A DNA stretch of 64,000 bases from assembly GCF_900626075.1 (NCBI RefSeq), contig NZ_UYZY01000001.1, forward strand, positions 1,054,001 through 1,118,000. The letters run 5' to 3'. The stretch is from Clostridium transplantifaecale. GTDB lineage: Bacteria > Bacillota > Clostridia > Lachnospirales > Lachnospiraceae. The translations under genes were made by a program, and so were the position numbers. Shown one piece after another: positions 52,182-60,488 of this stretch (its first letter is position 1; the number at the start of each line of letters is the position of its first letter). The notes beneath the pieces were generated by a model. That model made no database searches. It had not been told where the DNA came from and was given only the letters and a program-made list of their open reading frames with translations.

Positions 52182-53252
52182 TTATTCCTCTTTCAGCCAG
52201 TCCTGGTACTGTACGACGAGTTCATGAAGCTGAAGATTCAGTTTATTGCTCTCTTCCGGTCCGCGGAACGCCGATACGGCAAGCTCGCCGCTGGACTCTA
52301 AGAACTTCTGGTATTCCGGATTCTCGAACGCCTCTTTATAGGTATCTATAAGCGTCTGGTAACGCTCCGGGTAGTTTTCTTTTACCCCCTTCTGGACTGC
52401 AAAGAGACGGCAGGAACCGAGGGAGCCGGGGATCTTCAGATCCGGATACACTTCATCAAAGCTTGGGGTCTCGGGCCAGATAGCGTTTCTGTCGGAACCG
52501 CAGACGGCAAGCACTTTTGCCTGATCGCCCAGTCCCATATCGCCGTTGGCGGAACCCGTGATGAAGTCCACATGGCCGCCCATTAAAGCCGTACGGAAAT
52601 CATTGCCGCTGTCGTAATAAATTGTCTTGTAATCCAGGTTAAACGCCTCAGTCAGGATGCCGAGCAGGATGGAACCGGCTCCGCCTGCCGTGAGGCCCAC
52701 TTTAATTTTCCCGGGGTTGTCCTGAATCGCCTTGACCAGATCTTCGATCGTATTATAAGGTGAGGTGTCGAGCACCGTTATCGTGGTCGGATCGATCTGC
52801 TGCATATTAATCAGGTCAAAATCCGAGATATCGTAGGTAGCCCCCTGTAAAACCTGGTTGCCGCTTAAGTATGTCTGGGTTCCGCAGTAGATATTTGTGC
52901 CGTCCGCCGGAAGCGTCTGGTAGTAAACCGAACCGACCATGGTGGACGCGCCCTCCCGGTTCTCAACGACGAAGGTGCAACCTGCCGTCTCCTCCCAGTA
53001 AGGAAGAATTCCCCTGACCATCAAATCGGCGCTTCCTCCCGCCTTAAACGGAACAACTATCGTCAGTGTCTCTCCCTGAGGCCAGGCGCTCTCCCCTTCC
53101 TCCGCCTTGCTGTTTTCCTCTGCTGGGGCCGCCGCTTCCTTCTCTTCGGCTTTTGAACCGCTTTCCGTTCCCTTTACCCCGCCCGAACTGCAGCCCGTAG
53201 CCGTAACTGCCATCATTGCTGCCATTGTCAGTGCCATCACTCTTTTTTTCAT
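52182..53252 (-). CDS. tctC: Tripartite tricarboxylate transporter binding lipoprotein TctC
   Basis: A 356-residue extracellular binding protein anchored at Cys21 (TATGC lipobox) with a Glu/Ala-rich linker. The mature domain has ETLTIVVPFKAGGSADLMVR, ENREGASTMVGSVYY, GKIKVGLTAGGAGSILLGIL and GHVDFITGSANGDMG, the TctC pattern for carboxylate capture. First gene of tctCBA, with a promoter upstream and AGGAGG before the ATG. Confidence 0.96.
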   Translation of the reverse strand: MKKRVMALTMAAMMAVTATGCSSGGVKGTESGSKAEEKEAAAPAEENSKAEEGESAWPQGETLTIVVPFKAGGSADLMVRGILPYWEETAGCTFVVENREGASTMVGSVYYQTLPADGTNIYCGTQTYLSGNQVLQGATYDISDFDLINMQQIDPTTITVLDTSPYNTIEDLVKAIQDNPGKIKVGLTAGGAGSILLGILTEAFNLDYKTIYYDSGNDFRTALMGGHVDFITGSANGDMGLGDQAKVLAVCGSDRNAIWPETPSFDEVYPDLKIPGSLGSCRLFAVQKGVKENYPERYQTLIDTYKEAFENPEYQKFLESSGELAVSAFRGPEESNKLNLQLHELVVQYQDWLKEE

Positions 53253-53336
53253 AGGTACTCCTCCTGTTTTTTGATTCTTTTTTATCGGACGTCTTCCCCA
53301 CTTCTTCCGTCCTTTTTAATGGTTTCATTTTATCAG

Positions 53337-53366
53337 ATAATTCTGAATTTGAACAATACGGATTCC
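53337..53366 (-). promoter_or_regulatory. Promoter of tctCBA
   Basis: TTGTTC (53361-53366) and TAAAAT (53337-53342), 18-base spacer, minus strand. Confidence 0.65.
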
Positions 53367-53414
53367 CACACCCACCCTATCAGTTTTTCTAATATCTGAT
53401 ATCTGATCTTACTA

Positions 53415-53444
53415 TTGGCGTTTTGAAATACTTTTCAGTATAAT
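53415..53444 (+). promoter_or_regulatory. Promoter of citDE
   Basis: TTGGCG (53415-53420) and TATAAT (53439-53444) with an 18-base spacer. Between this and the divergent tctC promoter lie repeated ATCTGAT units (53393-53408) that may bind a shared regulator. Confidence 0.65.
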
Positions 53445-53474
53445 CGCAAGTAAATACAGTATGAGGAGGTTGTT

Positions 53475-53774
53475 ATGGAAATTTTAAATACTGCCATAGC
53501 CGGTACCCTGGAATCCAGCGATGTCCAGGTGATGGTGGAACCGGCGGCCGGGGGGATTGAACTTGAGCTTGAAAGCAGCGTTATCAACCAGTACGGAAAA
53601 CAAATCCGGGCGGTTATCATGGAAACGCTGGAACGGCTGGATGTGAAAAATGCAAAGCTGCGCGTGATCGACAAGGGCGCGCTGGACTGTACGTTAAAGG
53701 CCCGGGTGGAATGCGCCGTTTTCCGCTCCAACCATATTACGGAGCAGCTGCCGTGGGGAGGTGCGATTCGATGA
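53475..53774 (+). CDS. citD: Citrate lyase acyl carrier protein (gamma subunit)
   Basis: CitD carries the phosphoribosyl-dephospho-CoA arm on which acetyl and citryl groups ride. The 99-residue protein shows GTLESSDVQVMVEP with the attachment Ser14 and ESSVINQYGKQIRAVI downstream, the family pattern. The stop overlaps the citE start by four bases. AGGAGGTTGTT precedes the ATG. The genes that build and attach the arm (citG, citX) and the ligase (citC) are not in this window. Confidence 0.96.
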   Translation: MEILNTAIAGTLESSDVQVMVEPAAGGIELELESSVINQYGKQIRAVIMETLERLDVKNAKLRVIDKGALDCTLKARVECAVFRSNHITEQLPWGGAIR

Positions 53775-54667
53775 ATGAGAATAAGAACAGGCTCAGAAGA
53801 ACCATGATGTTCCTGAACTGCCAGAAACCGGGACTGATCCGGGATCCTTATATCTACGGCGCGGATTCCATCATTCTCGATCTGGAGGATGCGGTTGCGG
53901 CAAACCAGAAGGATTCGGCCAGATACTCTCTCTATCACGCCTTAAAGGAAATCAATTACCGCGGAGTGGAGCGCGTCGTGCGGATCAACGGGCTGGACAC
54001 GCCTTACTGGAAAGAAGATATCCGTGTCTGTGTTGCCGGCGGCGCCGACGCCATCCGGATCGCCAAGACGGAAACGGCGGAAGACGTAAAAGCCGTGGAA
54101 GCCGCCGTCCTCTCCGCCGAGCAGGAATTTGGCAGACCGGCCGGCAGCACGCTTCTCATGGCCGCGCTGGAATCCGCAAAAGGCATTTTAAATGCGCTCG
54201 AAATCTGCGGTTCCTCCGAGCGGCTGTTCGGCATCGCCCTCAGCGGAGGTGACTTCACAAAGGATATCCAGACCACCATCACAGGAACCGGAGTGGAGCT
54301 GGCCGGAGCCAGACAGCACATGATCCTGGCTGCCAGGGCCGCCAAAATCCAGTGCTTTGATACGGTCTACACGAATCTGGATGATATGGAGGGATTCCGG
54401 AAAGATGTGGAAATGATTCATATGATGGGCTTCGACGGCAAATCCATCATCAACCCGAAGCAGATCGCCGTGGTGCATGAAATCTTCACTCCCTCGGAAA
54501 AAGAGATTATCTATGCGGAAAAGCTGATACGCGCGATTGATGAACAGAAGGAACAGGGCATCGGTGTCTTTACCGTGGACGGAAAGATGGTGGATATCGC
54601 CTTTTACGACGGAGCCCTGAGGACGCTGAATCTGGCCCGCGCCGCCGGGCTGTCTGTGAATCTCTGA
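53771..54667 (+). CDS. citE: Citrate lyase beta subunit (citryl-ACP lyase)
   Basis: CitE splits citryl-ACP to acetyl-ACP and oxaloacetate. The 298-residue TIM barrel has MMFLNCQKPGLIRDPYIYGADSIILDLEDAV, RINGLDTPYWKEDI, DAIRIAKTET, LESAKGILNA and GFDGKSIINPKQI. ATG 53771 overlaps the citD stop (ATGA) and replaces an earlier in-frame ATG (53711) that lies inside citD. A terminator follows, so citDE is a two-gene unit. Confidence 0.96.
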   Translation: MNENKNRLRRTMMFLNCQKPGLIRDPYIYGADSIILDLEDAVAANQKDSARYSLYHALKEINYRGVERVVRINGLDTPYWKEDIRVCVAGGADAIRIAKTETAEDVKAVEAAVLSAEQEFGRPAGSTLLMAALESAKGILNALEICGSSERLFGIALSGGDFTKDIQTTITGTGVELAGARQHMILAARAAKIQCFDTVYTNLDDMEGFRKDVEMIHMMGFDGKSIINPKQIAVVHEIFTPSEKEIIYAEKLIRAIDEQKEQGIGVFTVDGKMVDIAFYDGALRTLNLARAAGLSVNL

Positions 54668-54700
54668 TTAGAGAACATGATTAGAGACTGTATGCAAAAA

Positions 54701-54734
54701 AACTGCCCGGGGCTTCTACACCGGGCAGTTTCTT
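54701..54734 (+). terminator. Terminator of citDE
   Basis: AACTGCCCGG and CCGGGCAGTT form a ten-base stem followed by TCTTAT; an A-run precedes it, so it may also end the convergent transcript. Confidence 0.85.
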
Positions 54735-54785
54735 ATCTACGATACTATATTTTATTATTGATTTAGATGCCGAATGAATATTTTA

Positions 54786-56186
54786 TTACCAGACTACAAT
54801 AGAAACAGCCATCAGGATACTCTGTGTAATAACAAGTGCGATGAAAAGCGGTACAAACCATTTCCACCACTTATCAATCTTGACGCCCGCAATACCACAG
54901 ATAATCGGTGTCATGGCAGTAGGCCACATGATGTTGGAAAGGCCGTCGCCAAACTGGAATGCCAGAACGGCCGACTGTCTGGAAATACCAATCAAATCTG
55001 CCAGAGGCGCCATGATCGGCATACTTGTTACCGCCTGGCCGGAACCGGACGGAATGAAGAAATTGAGGCCCGTTTGCACCAGGAACATTGCAATCGCAGA
55101 AATGGCTCCCGGAAGGTTTGAAAGCGGAATAGACAGATAATAAACAATCGTATCAATGATATGTCCGGCCTGGAGCACTACCAGAATACCACGGGCAATA
55201 CCAATCATCATACAGGCAACCGCAATCTCGGAAAAACTCTTGGCCACTTTTTCCGCAATCACATTAGGTCCCCAGCCCATAATAAATCCGCTGACAAGGC
55301 CCATTAACAGGAAAACAGCGCTCAGTTCGGCAAAATACCAGCCTTTTGTCTTTGTTCCCCAGACAATTACGATAATACCTACAACAAGTGTTGCAAGAAC
55401 CAGTTTTTCCCTTATGCCGAACCGCTCATTCTCGATATTATCCGAGTCCATGGTGAGGCTGTCAAAATTATCCCCATAAACAAGGCTCTTTGACGGATCC
55501 GCCTGGATTTTCAGGGCATAACGTACGACGTATACGGAAGCAACGGCAATGAGGACAAGATGACAGATAATCCTGAAACCTGCTCCTGACATCTGCGGGA
55601 TGTCGGCAATACTCTGGGCCATTCCGACCGTAAACGGGTTCATAACGGCGCCGCTGTAACCGAGTCCTGTTCCAAGGGCAACGATAGCAAGGCCTACGAT
55701 TGCGTCATATCCCATGGCAATCGAAATTCCTACGAAAATCGGAATAAACGGGAACATCTCCTCAAATACACCGATGGTGGAGCTGGCGCATCCAATCAGG
55801 GTAATAAATACCGGGATGATGACGGCTCTCGCGGAACCTTTTAACACTCTCAGCATGCTGGCAACGAGACCGTTAAATGCGCCGCTGGCGATAATCAGTC
55901 CGATGGAAGCATAGGAAATAAATACGAAGAACGTTACTCCTGCCGCATCCACAGTACCGTTGTAGAGTGACTGAACAAGGGTGAAAAAACCTACCGGAGT
56001 AGACTCAATGATGTGATATGTACCGGGAACTACCATCTCCCTTCCGGCATCATTCAAGGCACGTTCGAACTCGCCTGCCGGAAGAATCCACGATGCAATC
56101 GCACAAATAATAATAATTGAAACAAGAAGTACATAAATATGAGGCATTTTAAACTTTTTCTTTGTTGTTGCGGACTCACTACTCAT
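54786..56186 (-). CDS. YfcC-family membrane carrier
   Basis: A 466-residue carrier with about twelve helices of the YfcC (DcuC/ArsB-like) family, whose substrates are proposed to be amino acids, peptides or dicarboxylates. Signatures are HIYVLLVSIIIICAIASWILPAGEF at the start, CASSTIGVFEEMFPFIPIF, GTGLGYSGAVMNPFTVGMAQ and a re-entrant NFFIPSGSGQAVTSMPIMAPL near residue 380. It follows the M20 amidohydrolase by 34 bases with AGAGGAGAG upstream, so import plus hydrolysis of an amide-linked nutrient is likely. Confidence 0.9.
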   Translation of the reverse strand: MSSESATTKKKFKMPHIYVLLVSIIIICAIASWILPAGEFERALNDAGREMVVPGTYHIIESTPVGFFTLVQSLYNGTVDAAGVTFFVFISYASIGLIIASGAFNGLVASMLRVLKGSARAVIIPVFITLIGCASSTIGVFEEMFPFIPIFVGISIAMGYDAIVGLAIVALGTGLGYSGAVMNPFTVGMAQSIADIPQMSGAGFRIICHLVLIAVASVYVVRYALKIQADPSKSLVYGDNFDSLTMDSDNIENERFGIREKLVLATLVVGIIVIVWGTKTKGWYFAELSAVFLLMGLVSGFIMGWGPNVIAEKVAKSFSEIAVACMMIGIARGILVVLQAGHIIDTIVYYLSIPLSNLPGAISAIAMFLVQTGLNFFIPSGSGQAVTSMPIMAPLADLIGISRQSAVLAFQFGDGLSNIMWPTAMTPIICGIAGVKIDKWWKWFVPLFIALVITQSILMAVSIVVW

Positions 56187-56220
56187 ATGTTCTCTCCTCT
56201 CATAAGACAGACCCGTTTAT

Positions 56221-57402
56221 TTACTTTCTCTTCTCCACCTGCTCCTGAAACTCCGTGTAAACCTTATTCCTGAACTCTTCGTCATTAAATATCTTAAGAG
56301 CCATCAGGGACAGGATACAGGCCCCGTTTTCCATTGCCTTTTCCGCCTGCGGCAGGGCTGTTGCGTCCCTGAACGCCTCGGTGTGCAATGCATAGTCTTC
56401 ATCCGTGATTGCTAACAGCGGCTGGATCGCCGGACAATGATAGCTTACATTTCCCACATCAGAAGAACCGCTGGCTGCCTCTACCCCCGTTGTAGGCATG
56501 CCAAAGGACTCAAACCGGTCAATTACTTCCTCCTCCAGTGTCATGTTGCGGACCATATCCGCAAATTCGAACACCGTCGTAAACTTCACCGTGCAGTCGA
56601 GGGCCATTGCCGCTCCTTCCGCACATTTCTTTACCATCTCATCCACCGCTCCCATGGATTTCATCGTAGCCGTCCTGAATTCCATTCTGAGCTTCACATA
56701 ATCGGGGATGATATTGGGTGCCTTTCCTCCTTCCACTACAATACTGTTGACATGGACATCCGGTGTGAAACATTCCCGCCTTGCATCAATCAGATCCATG
56801 AATTTCCTGGCCGCCGCCAGAGCGCTCTTTCCTTCCCAGGGAGCGGCTACCGCGTGGGCCGCCTGCCCGTAGAATTCCACAAAGTAGCAGCGCAGGCTGA
56901 GAGCGTCCATATCCGCCCGGCACTTTCCTCCGGACCAGCTGTGCATCATCATAGCCAGAGACATGTTGTCAAACACGCCCTGGGCCGACATGCCTATCTT
57001 TGCGCCGTTCTCTTCCTCTGCAGGAGTTCCGATTACATGAACCTTTCCCTTATAACAGTCCTTCAGATCTTTTAGCGCAAGTCCCGTCAGCACCGAAAGT
57101 GAGCCGTGAAGATTGTGGCCGCAGCCATGCCCGATCTCAGGAAGCGCATCATACTCCGTCAGAATCGCCACCTCCGGTCCGTCCCCGTTGTCAAACAGGG
57201 CATGGAATGCCGTCTCGTATCCTGCGTAAGGGTATGTAACCTCGAATCCCGCGTCCTTGAGCACTTCCACCATCCTTCTGCTGGATTCAAACTCCTGATC
57301 CGGCAGCTCCGGATGTTCCCTCAGGTAGCAGCTCAGTTCAGCCGCCTTCTGAAAGTGTCCCTCCACCGCTTTCTTTACTTCTGACAGTTTGTATTCTGCC
57401 AT
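56221..57402 (-). CDS. M20-family amidohydrolase
   Basis: A 393-residue metal-dependent hydrolase of the M20 (AbgB/peptidase M20D2) group. Metal and catalytic motifs: LTEYDALPEIGHGCGHNLHG (His and acidic ligands), GTPAEEENGAKIGM (general-base Glu), MMMHSWSGG and a late GSSDVGNVSYHCPAIQP. Substrate may be an N-acyl or aminobenzoyl amino acid; not determinable. ATG 57402 is chosen as it follows AAAGGA, and the frame upstream to 57471 adds atypical residues. Heads a two-gene unit with the YfcC carrier. Confidence 0.9.
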   Translation of the reverse strand: MAEYKLSEVKKAVEGHFQKAAELSCYLREHPELPDQEFESSRRMVEVLKDAGFEVTYPYAGYETAFHALFDNGDGPEVAILTEYDALPEIGHGCGHNLHGSLSVLTGLALKDLKDCYKGKVHVIGTPAEEENGAKIGMSAQGVFDNMSLAMMMHSWSGGKCRADMDALSLRCYFVEFYGQAAHAVAAPWEGKSALAAARKFMDLIDARRECFTPDVHVNSIVVEGGKAPNIIPDYVKLRMEFRTATMKSMGAVDEMVKKCAEGAAMALDCTVKFTTVFEFADMVRNMTLEEEVIDRFESFGMPTTGVEAASGSSDVGNVSYHCPAIQPLLAITDEDYALHTEAFRDATALPQAEKAMENGACILSLMALKIFNDEEFRNKVYTEFQEQVEKRK

Positions 57403-57494
57403 AGCACACATCCTTTCTGAGTTTCCTCTAAACCGTCCCCGCCGTGCGGAGACACAACACCAGGTTCCCAATTAAAGTACACTTCAGCTCTGTC

Positions 57495-57523
57495 GTTCTT
57501 TAATTAAAGCATACTTAAAGAAC
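57495..57523. promoter_or_regulatory. Inverted repeat at the start of the M20-YfcC transcript
   Basis: GTTCTTTAA and TTAAAGAAC are perfect arms around eleven bases, just downstream of the expected transcription start. A second related half (AAGTGTACTTTAATT) follows. Position suggests an operator. Confidence 0.65.
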
Positions 57524-57538
57524 AGCTCTTTAAAAAGA

Positions 57539-57567
57539 ATTATATCACACCTGCATCTGCTCTGCAA
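57539..57567 (-). promoter_or_regulatory. Promoter of the M20-YfcC unit
   Basis: TTGCAG (57562-57567) and TATAAT (57539-57544) with 17 bases between on the minus strand. The remaining 57568-57860 shows no gene or clear signal beyond the ribosome site of the next gene. Confidence 0.75.
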
Positions 57568-57860
57568 TGTTTTTTGTGTATTTTATTTTATTTTGTATTT
57601 TTTCAGACATTGACAAACTGGCACGGACTTTCGTCGGTTTCCTCTTTGTTCCGCCTCCTGCCCGGCGGATCTTCTATGCCGGCGGGGCAGCAAACCGATT
57701 ATCCGCACTTCGCTCCGCCACCGCAGATAATTTGTAAAATTGCAGGTCCAAAGTACCGCTGATAGTTCAATTGATGCTATCTTATACTTTTTTCATACTC
57801 TTCCTTGATTTTCTCCCCATTTCTGGATACAATAGGCTGTATCACCTAAAGGAGGAACCT

Positions 57861-59558
57861 ATGAAAGTTAAGAAAGTCTCATCGATGATCACCAGAATCA
57901 TCATTTCTGCAGTACTTATGTTTTTATTGTTTTATTCGATGCTGCCGGCTATCAATTTAAAAGATAAGAATTTTATCATTTATCTGATTTCCTGCATCAT
58001 CATTTTCCTGGTCGTTAATTTCCTCACCTATGTCAAAGATTTTATCCAGAATCTCAGCAGCGGGCGCGGTATGGAGATGACAAGAGATCCGGTCACCGGC
58101 CAGGTCGTCTTCCGCAAAACCCCGGGTGAGAATAAAGGCAAGGTAAATATGGGCAAACCGTTAAAATACGGTTTCATTGCCATTGCGGTTTTGATTGCGC
58201 TGATGCTCCTGGCCTCGGCGCTGGGACTCAAGATATTTAATGCCGGACGCTACCGTGACCTGATCACCATCACCGACGGTGACTTCACCTCCGACGTCTC
58301 CGAACTTAACATGTCACAAATACCGGTCGTTGACAAGGATACTGCATCCCGGCTGGGAAGCAAGAAGCTGGGTGAGATGACGGAGCTTGTCTCCCAGTTT
58401 GAAATTCTTGATAATTACACCCAGATTAACTACAAGGGCACGCCTTACCGTGTTACGCCGCTCTCCTACGCCGACCCGGTCAAATGGCTCTATAATATGA
58501 AAACCGGTCTTCCGGCCTATATTGCCGTGGATATGGTAAACCAGGACACCAATCTTGTATGGCTTGAATCGGGCATGAAATACTCTACCAGTGAATATTT
58601 CTTCCGCAACATTTACCGTTATATCCGTTTTAAATACCCTACCAAGATGTTTGAAACCGTCTCCTTTGAGATCGACGACGAGGGTACGCCTTACTGGGTT
58701 GCCCCGACTATCGCCTACCGTATCGGCTGGTGGGACGGCAAGGATATCGACGGAGCCGTGCTTGTAAACGCAGAGACGGGAGAATCGGCTTACTATGACA
58801 AGGCCGATGTGCCTCAGTGGATCGACCAGCTTTACGATTCCAACCTGATTATCGAACAGCTGGACGACAACGGAAGATTCCAGAACGGCTATATCAACTC
58901 CATCTTCGGCCAGCGGAACGTGCGCAGGACCACCTACGGATATAATTACCTGGCAATCGACGACGACGTTTATCTGTACACGGGTATGAGTTCCGTTACC
59001 TCCGATGAATCCAATATCGGTTTCGTTCTGGTTAACTTAAGGACAAAAGACACCCAGTTTTACGCGGTTCCCGGAGCCACCGAGCTGTCTGCGATGGAGT
59101 CCGCCAAAGGCCAGGTACAGCACTTGAACTATACTGCCACCTTCCCGCTGCTCTTAAACATTTCCGACAGGCCGACTTACTTTATCTCCCTGAAGGATGC
59201 CGCCGGGCTTGTTAAGATGTACGCGTTTGTCGATGTAGAACAGTACCAGATTGTAGGAACAGGCCAGACGATTGACGAGGCAAAGAGAAACTACCGCAAT
59301 GCCCTGAACCTGGAAGATGTGGAAATTCCGGAGGTTAAGGAAGGAACAGAGATTTCCGGCACCATCGACGCCATCGAAAGCGCCGTAGTGGGCGGGAATA
59401 CCTGCTACTATTTCACTCTGAAAGGAAGCACGCAGGTTTATACGGCGGAGATTACCGTATCGGAGAAACTTCCGTTTATGAAGGCCGATGAACGGGTGAA
59501 ATTCAATTATACGGATGAAGGGAATGTGCGGGATGTTATAGAGTTTATATTTAATTGA
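57861..59558 (+). CDS. Membrane-anchored protein of unknown function
   Basis: A 565-residue protein with three membrane helices near the N-terminus (about 10-30, 38-57 and 102-122) and a large hydrophilic part of about 440 residues. It contains GTPYRVTPLSYADPVKWLYN, tandem beta-rich segments (GIPYWVAPTIAYRIGWWDG-like, NIGFVLVNLRTKDTQFY) and a C-terminal OB-like end (TAEITVSEKLPFMKADERVKF). I recognise relatives only as hypothetical proteins of clostridia. AAAGGAGG lies before ATG 57861; an upstream in-frame ATG (57771) adds a hydrophobic stretch but lacks a ribosome site. Monocistronic. Confidence 0.75.
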   Translation: MKVKKVSSMITRIIISAVLMFLLFYSMLPAINLKDKNFIIYLISCIIIFLVVNFLTYVKDFIQNLSSGRGMEMTRDPVTGQVVFRKTPGENKGKVNMGKPLKYGFIAIAVLIALMLLASALGLKIFNAGRYRDLITITDGDFTSDVSELNMSQIPVVDKDTASRLGSKKLGEMTELVSQFEILDNYTQINYKGTPYRVTPLSYADPVKWLYNMKTGLPAYIAVDMVNQDTNLVWLESGMKYSTSEYFFRNIYRYIRFKYPTKMFETVSFEIDDEGTPYWVAPTIAYRIGWWDGKDIDGAVLVNAETGESAYYDKADVPQWIDQLYDSNLIIEQLDDNGRFQNGYINSIFGQRNVRRTTYGYNYLAIDDDVYLYTGMSSVTSDESNIGFVLVNLRTKDTQFYAVPGATELSAMESAKGQVQHLNYTATFPLLLNISDRPTYFISLKDAAGLVKMYAFVDVEQYQIVGTGQTIDEAKRNYRNALNLEDVEIPEVKEGTEISGTIDAIESAVVGGNTCYYFTLKGSTQVYTAEITVSEKLPFMKADERVKFNYTDEGNVRDVIEFIFN

Positions 59559-59700
59559 TGGAGGGACGCCGGAGAGATGGTGGCGGGATGGTGAGGTGGA
59601 TCGAGGGGGCTTCAGTCCCGGGTGAGGTTGTCGTGCAGGGGAAGATTATCGACGGGACTGAAGCCCCCATGCCATAGTAAATCGCCCGCCATCATCCCCC
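59559..59700. repeat. Nested palindromic repeat, copy 5 (short form)
   Basis: Begins one base after the preceding stop codon. The middle pair is extended and perfect: GGGGGCTTCAGTCCCG (59605-59620) with CGGGACTGAAGCCCCC (59653-59668). Outer arms GATGGTGGCGGG and CCCGCCATCATC are also seen. Left half of a composite with copy 6. Confidence 0.85.
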
Positions 59701-59803
59701 GGCTGACTGTCCCCTCCACCAAGTGCGGGGCCAGGTATTGCCGCTGTCACTACTCGTTTCCTGTCAATATTAACTCTTATTAAATTTAAATTTTGTAAAT
59801 TAA

Positions 59804-59872
59804 AAAAGGTGTTTTTTCTGATATCAGAACATGTTTTTTGTTCCTCATCGGAAAAAGCGCCTTTTCTTTTTT
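59804..59872 (+). terminator. Hairpin with T-tail in the spacer of the second composite
   Basis: AAAAGGTGTTTTTTCT and GGAAAAAGCGCCTTTT pair with G-U wobbles and are followed by CTTTTTT. It may end the transcript of the membrane protein gene or be part of the repeat unit. Confidence 0.55.
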
Positions 59873-60041
59873 AAGGTTATTTTTGCTCTTTTCTAGCCTT
59901 GAAACCGGTTATAAGAATAGAAATTTCAACTGTAATTCGCTAACTTTTCCTCATTAGCTGCGATATCCAGAAACCGTAAAAGCACCGGATGCATATAGTG
60001 GCCGCGGCTATATCTCCCCCCTTGTGAAGAAACAGGACAAT

Positions 60042-60352
60042 TCAGCAGCCTCCGGCCCGGGGACGGGATGGCGGTAAACTTTGCGTCTTCAGTCCCGGCC
60101 ATAACCTTCCCAGCGGGGGAGGAGGAAGAAAAAATCTCCGAAGGGAACGTCGGAGTCCATCGGCACTTGGGCGGCGTTTCTCAGGCGCCCTAGTGACCGT
60201 TATGCACTCCATAAGCGCAAGCGGTTCCCGTAGGCGATTTCTTTCTTCCGGATTCCCCACCCGCGACCAAACTAAAGCCCGGGACTGAAGACTCATAACC
60301 TCTCTCTCCCCATCCCGTCCCCCGGCCGTCCCGGCGGCGTCCTCATTTCTCA
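60042..60352. repeat. Nested palindromic repeat, copy 6 (long form, inverted to copy 5)
   Basis: Same nested plan as copy 4: outer GGCCCGGGGACGGGATGG with CCATCCCGTCCCCCGGCC, middle GTCTTCAGTCCCGG (60085-60098) with CCGGGACTGAAGAC (60279-60292), inner GGAAGAAAAAATCTCCGAAG with CGTAGGCGATTTCTTTCTTCC. No gene; directly upstream of the promoter at 60366. Confidence 0.85.
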
Positions 60353-60365
60353 CCACCACCTCCTG

Positions 60366-60394
60366 TTGAATTTCCCTCCCATTTCCGCTATAAT
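60366..60394 (+). promoter_or_regulatory. Promoter of the nucleoid-associated protein gene
   Basis: TTGAAT (60366-60371) and TATAAT (60389-60394), 17-base spacer, 14 bases after repeat copy 6. Confidence 0.8.
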
Positions 60395-60488
60395 ACTAAT
60401 ACTGCCCTGAAAACCGGCGGCTCGTACAGACCCGCTTACATAATTCGCCCGGCTTCATCGCAGTACCACACGTAAGGAGGATAACACA

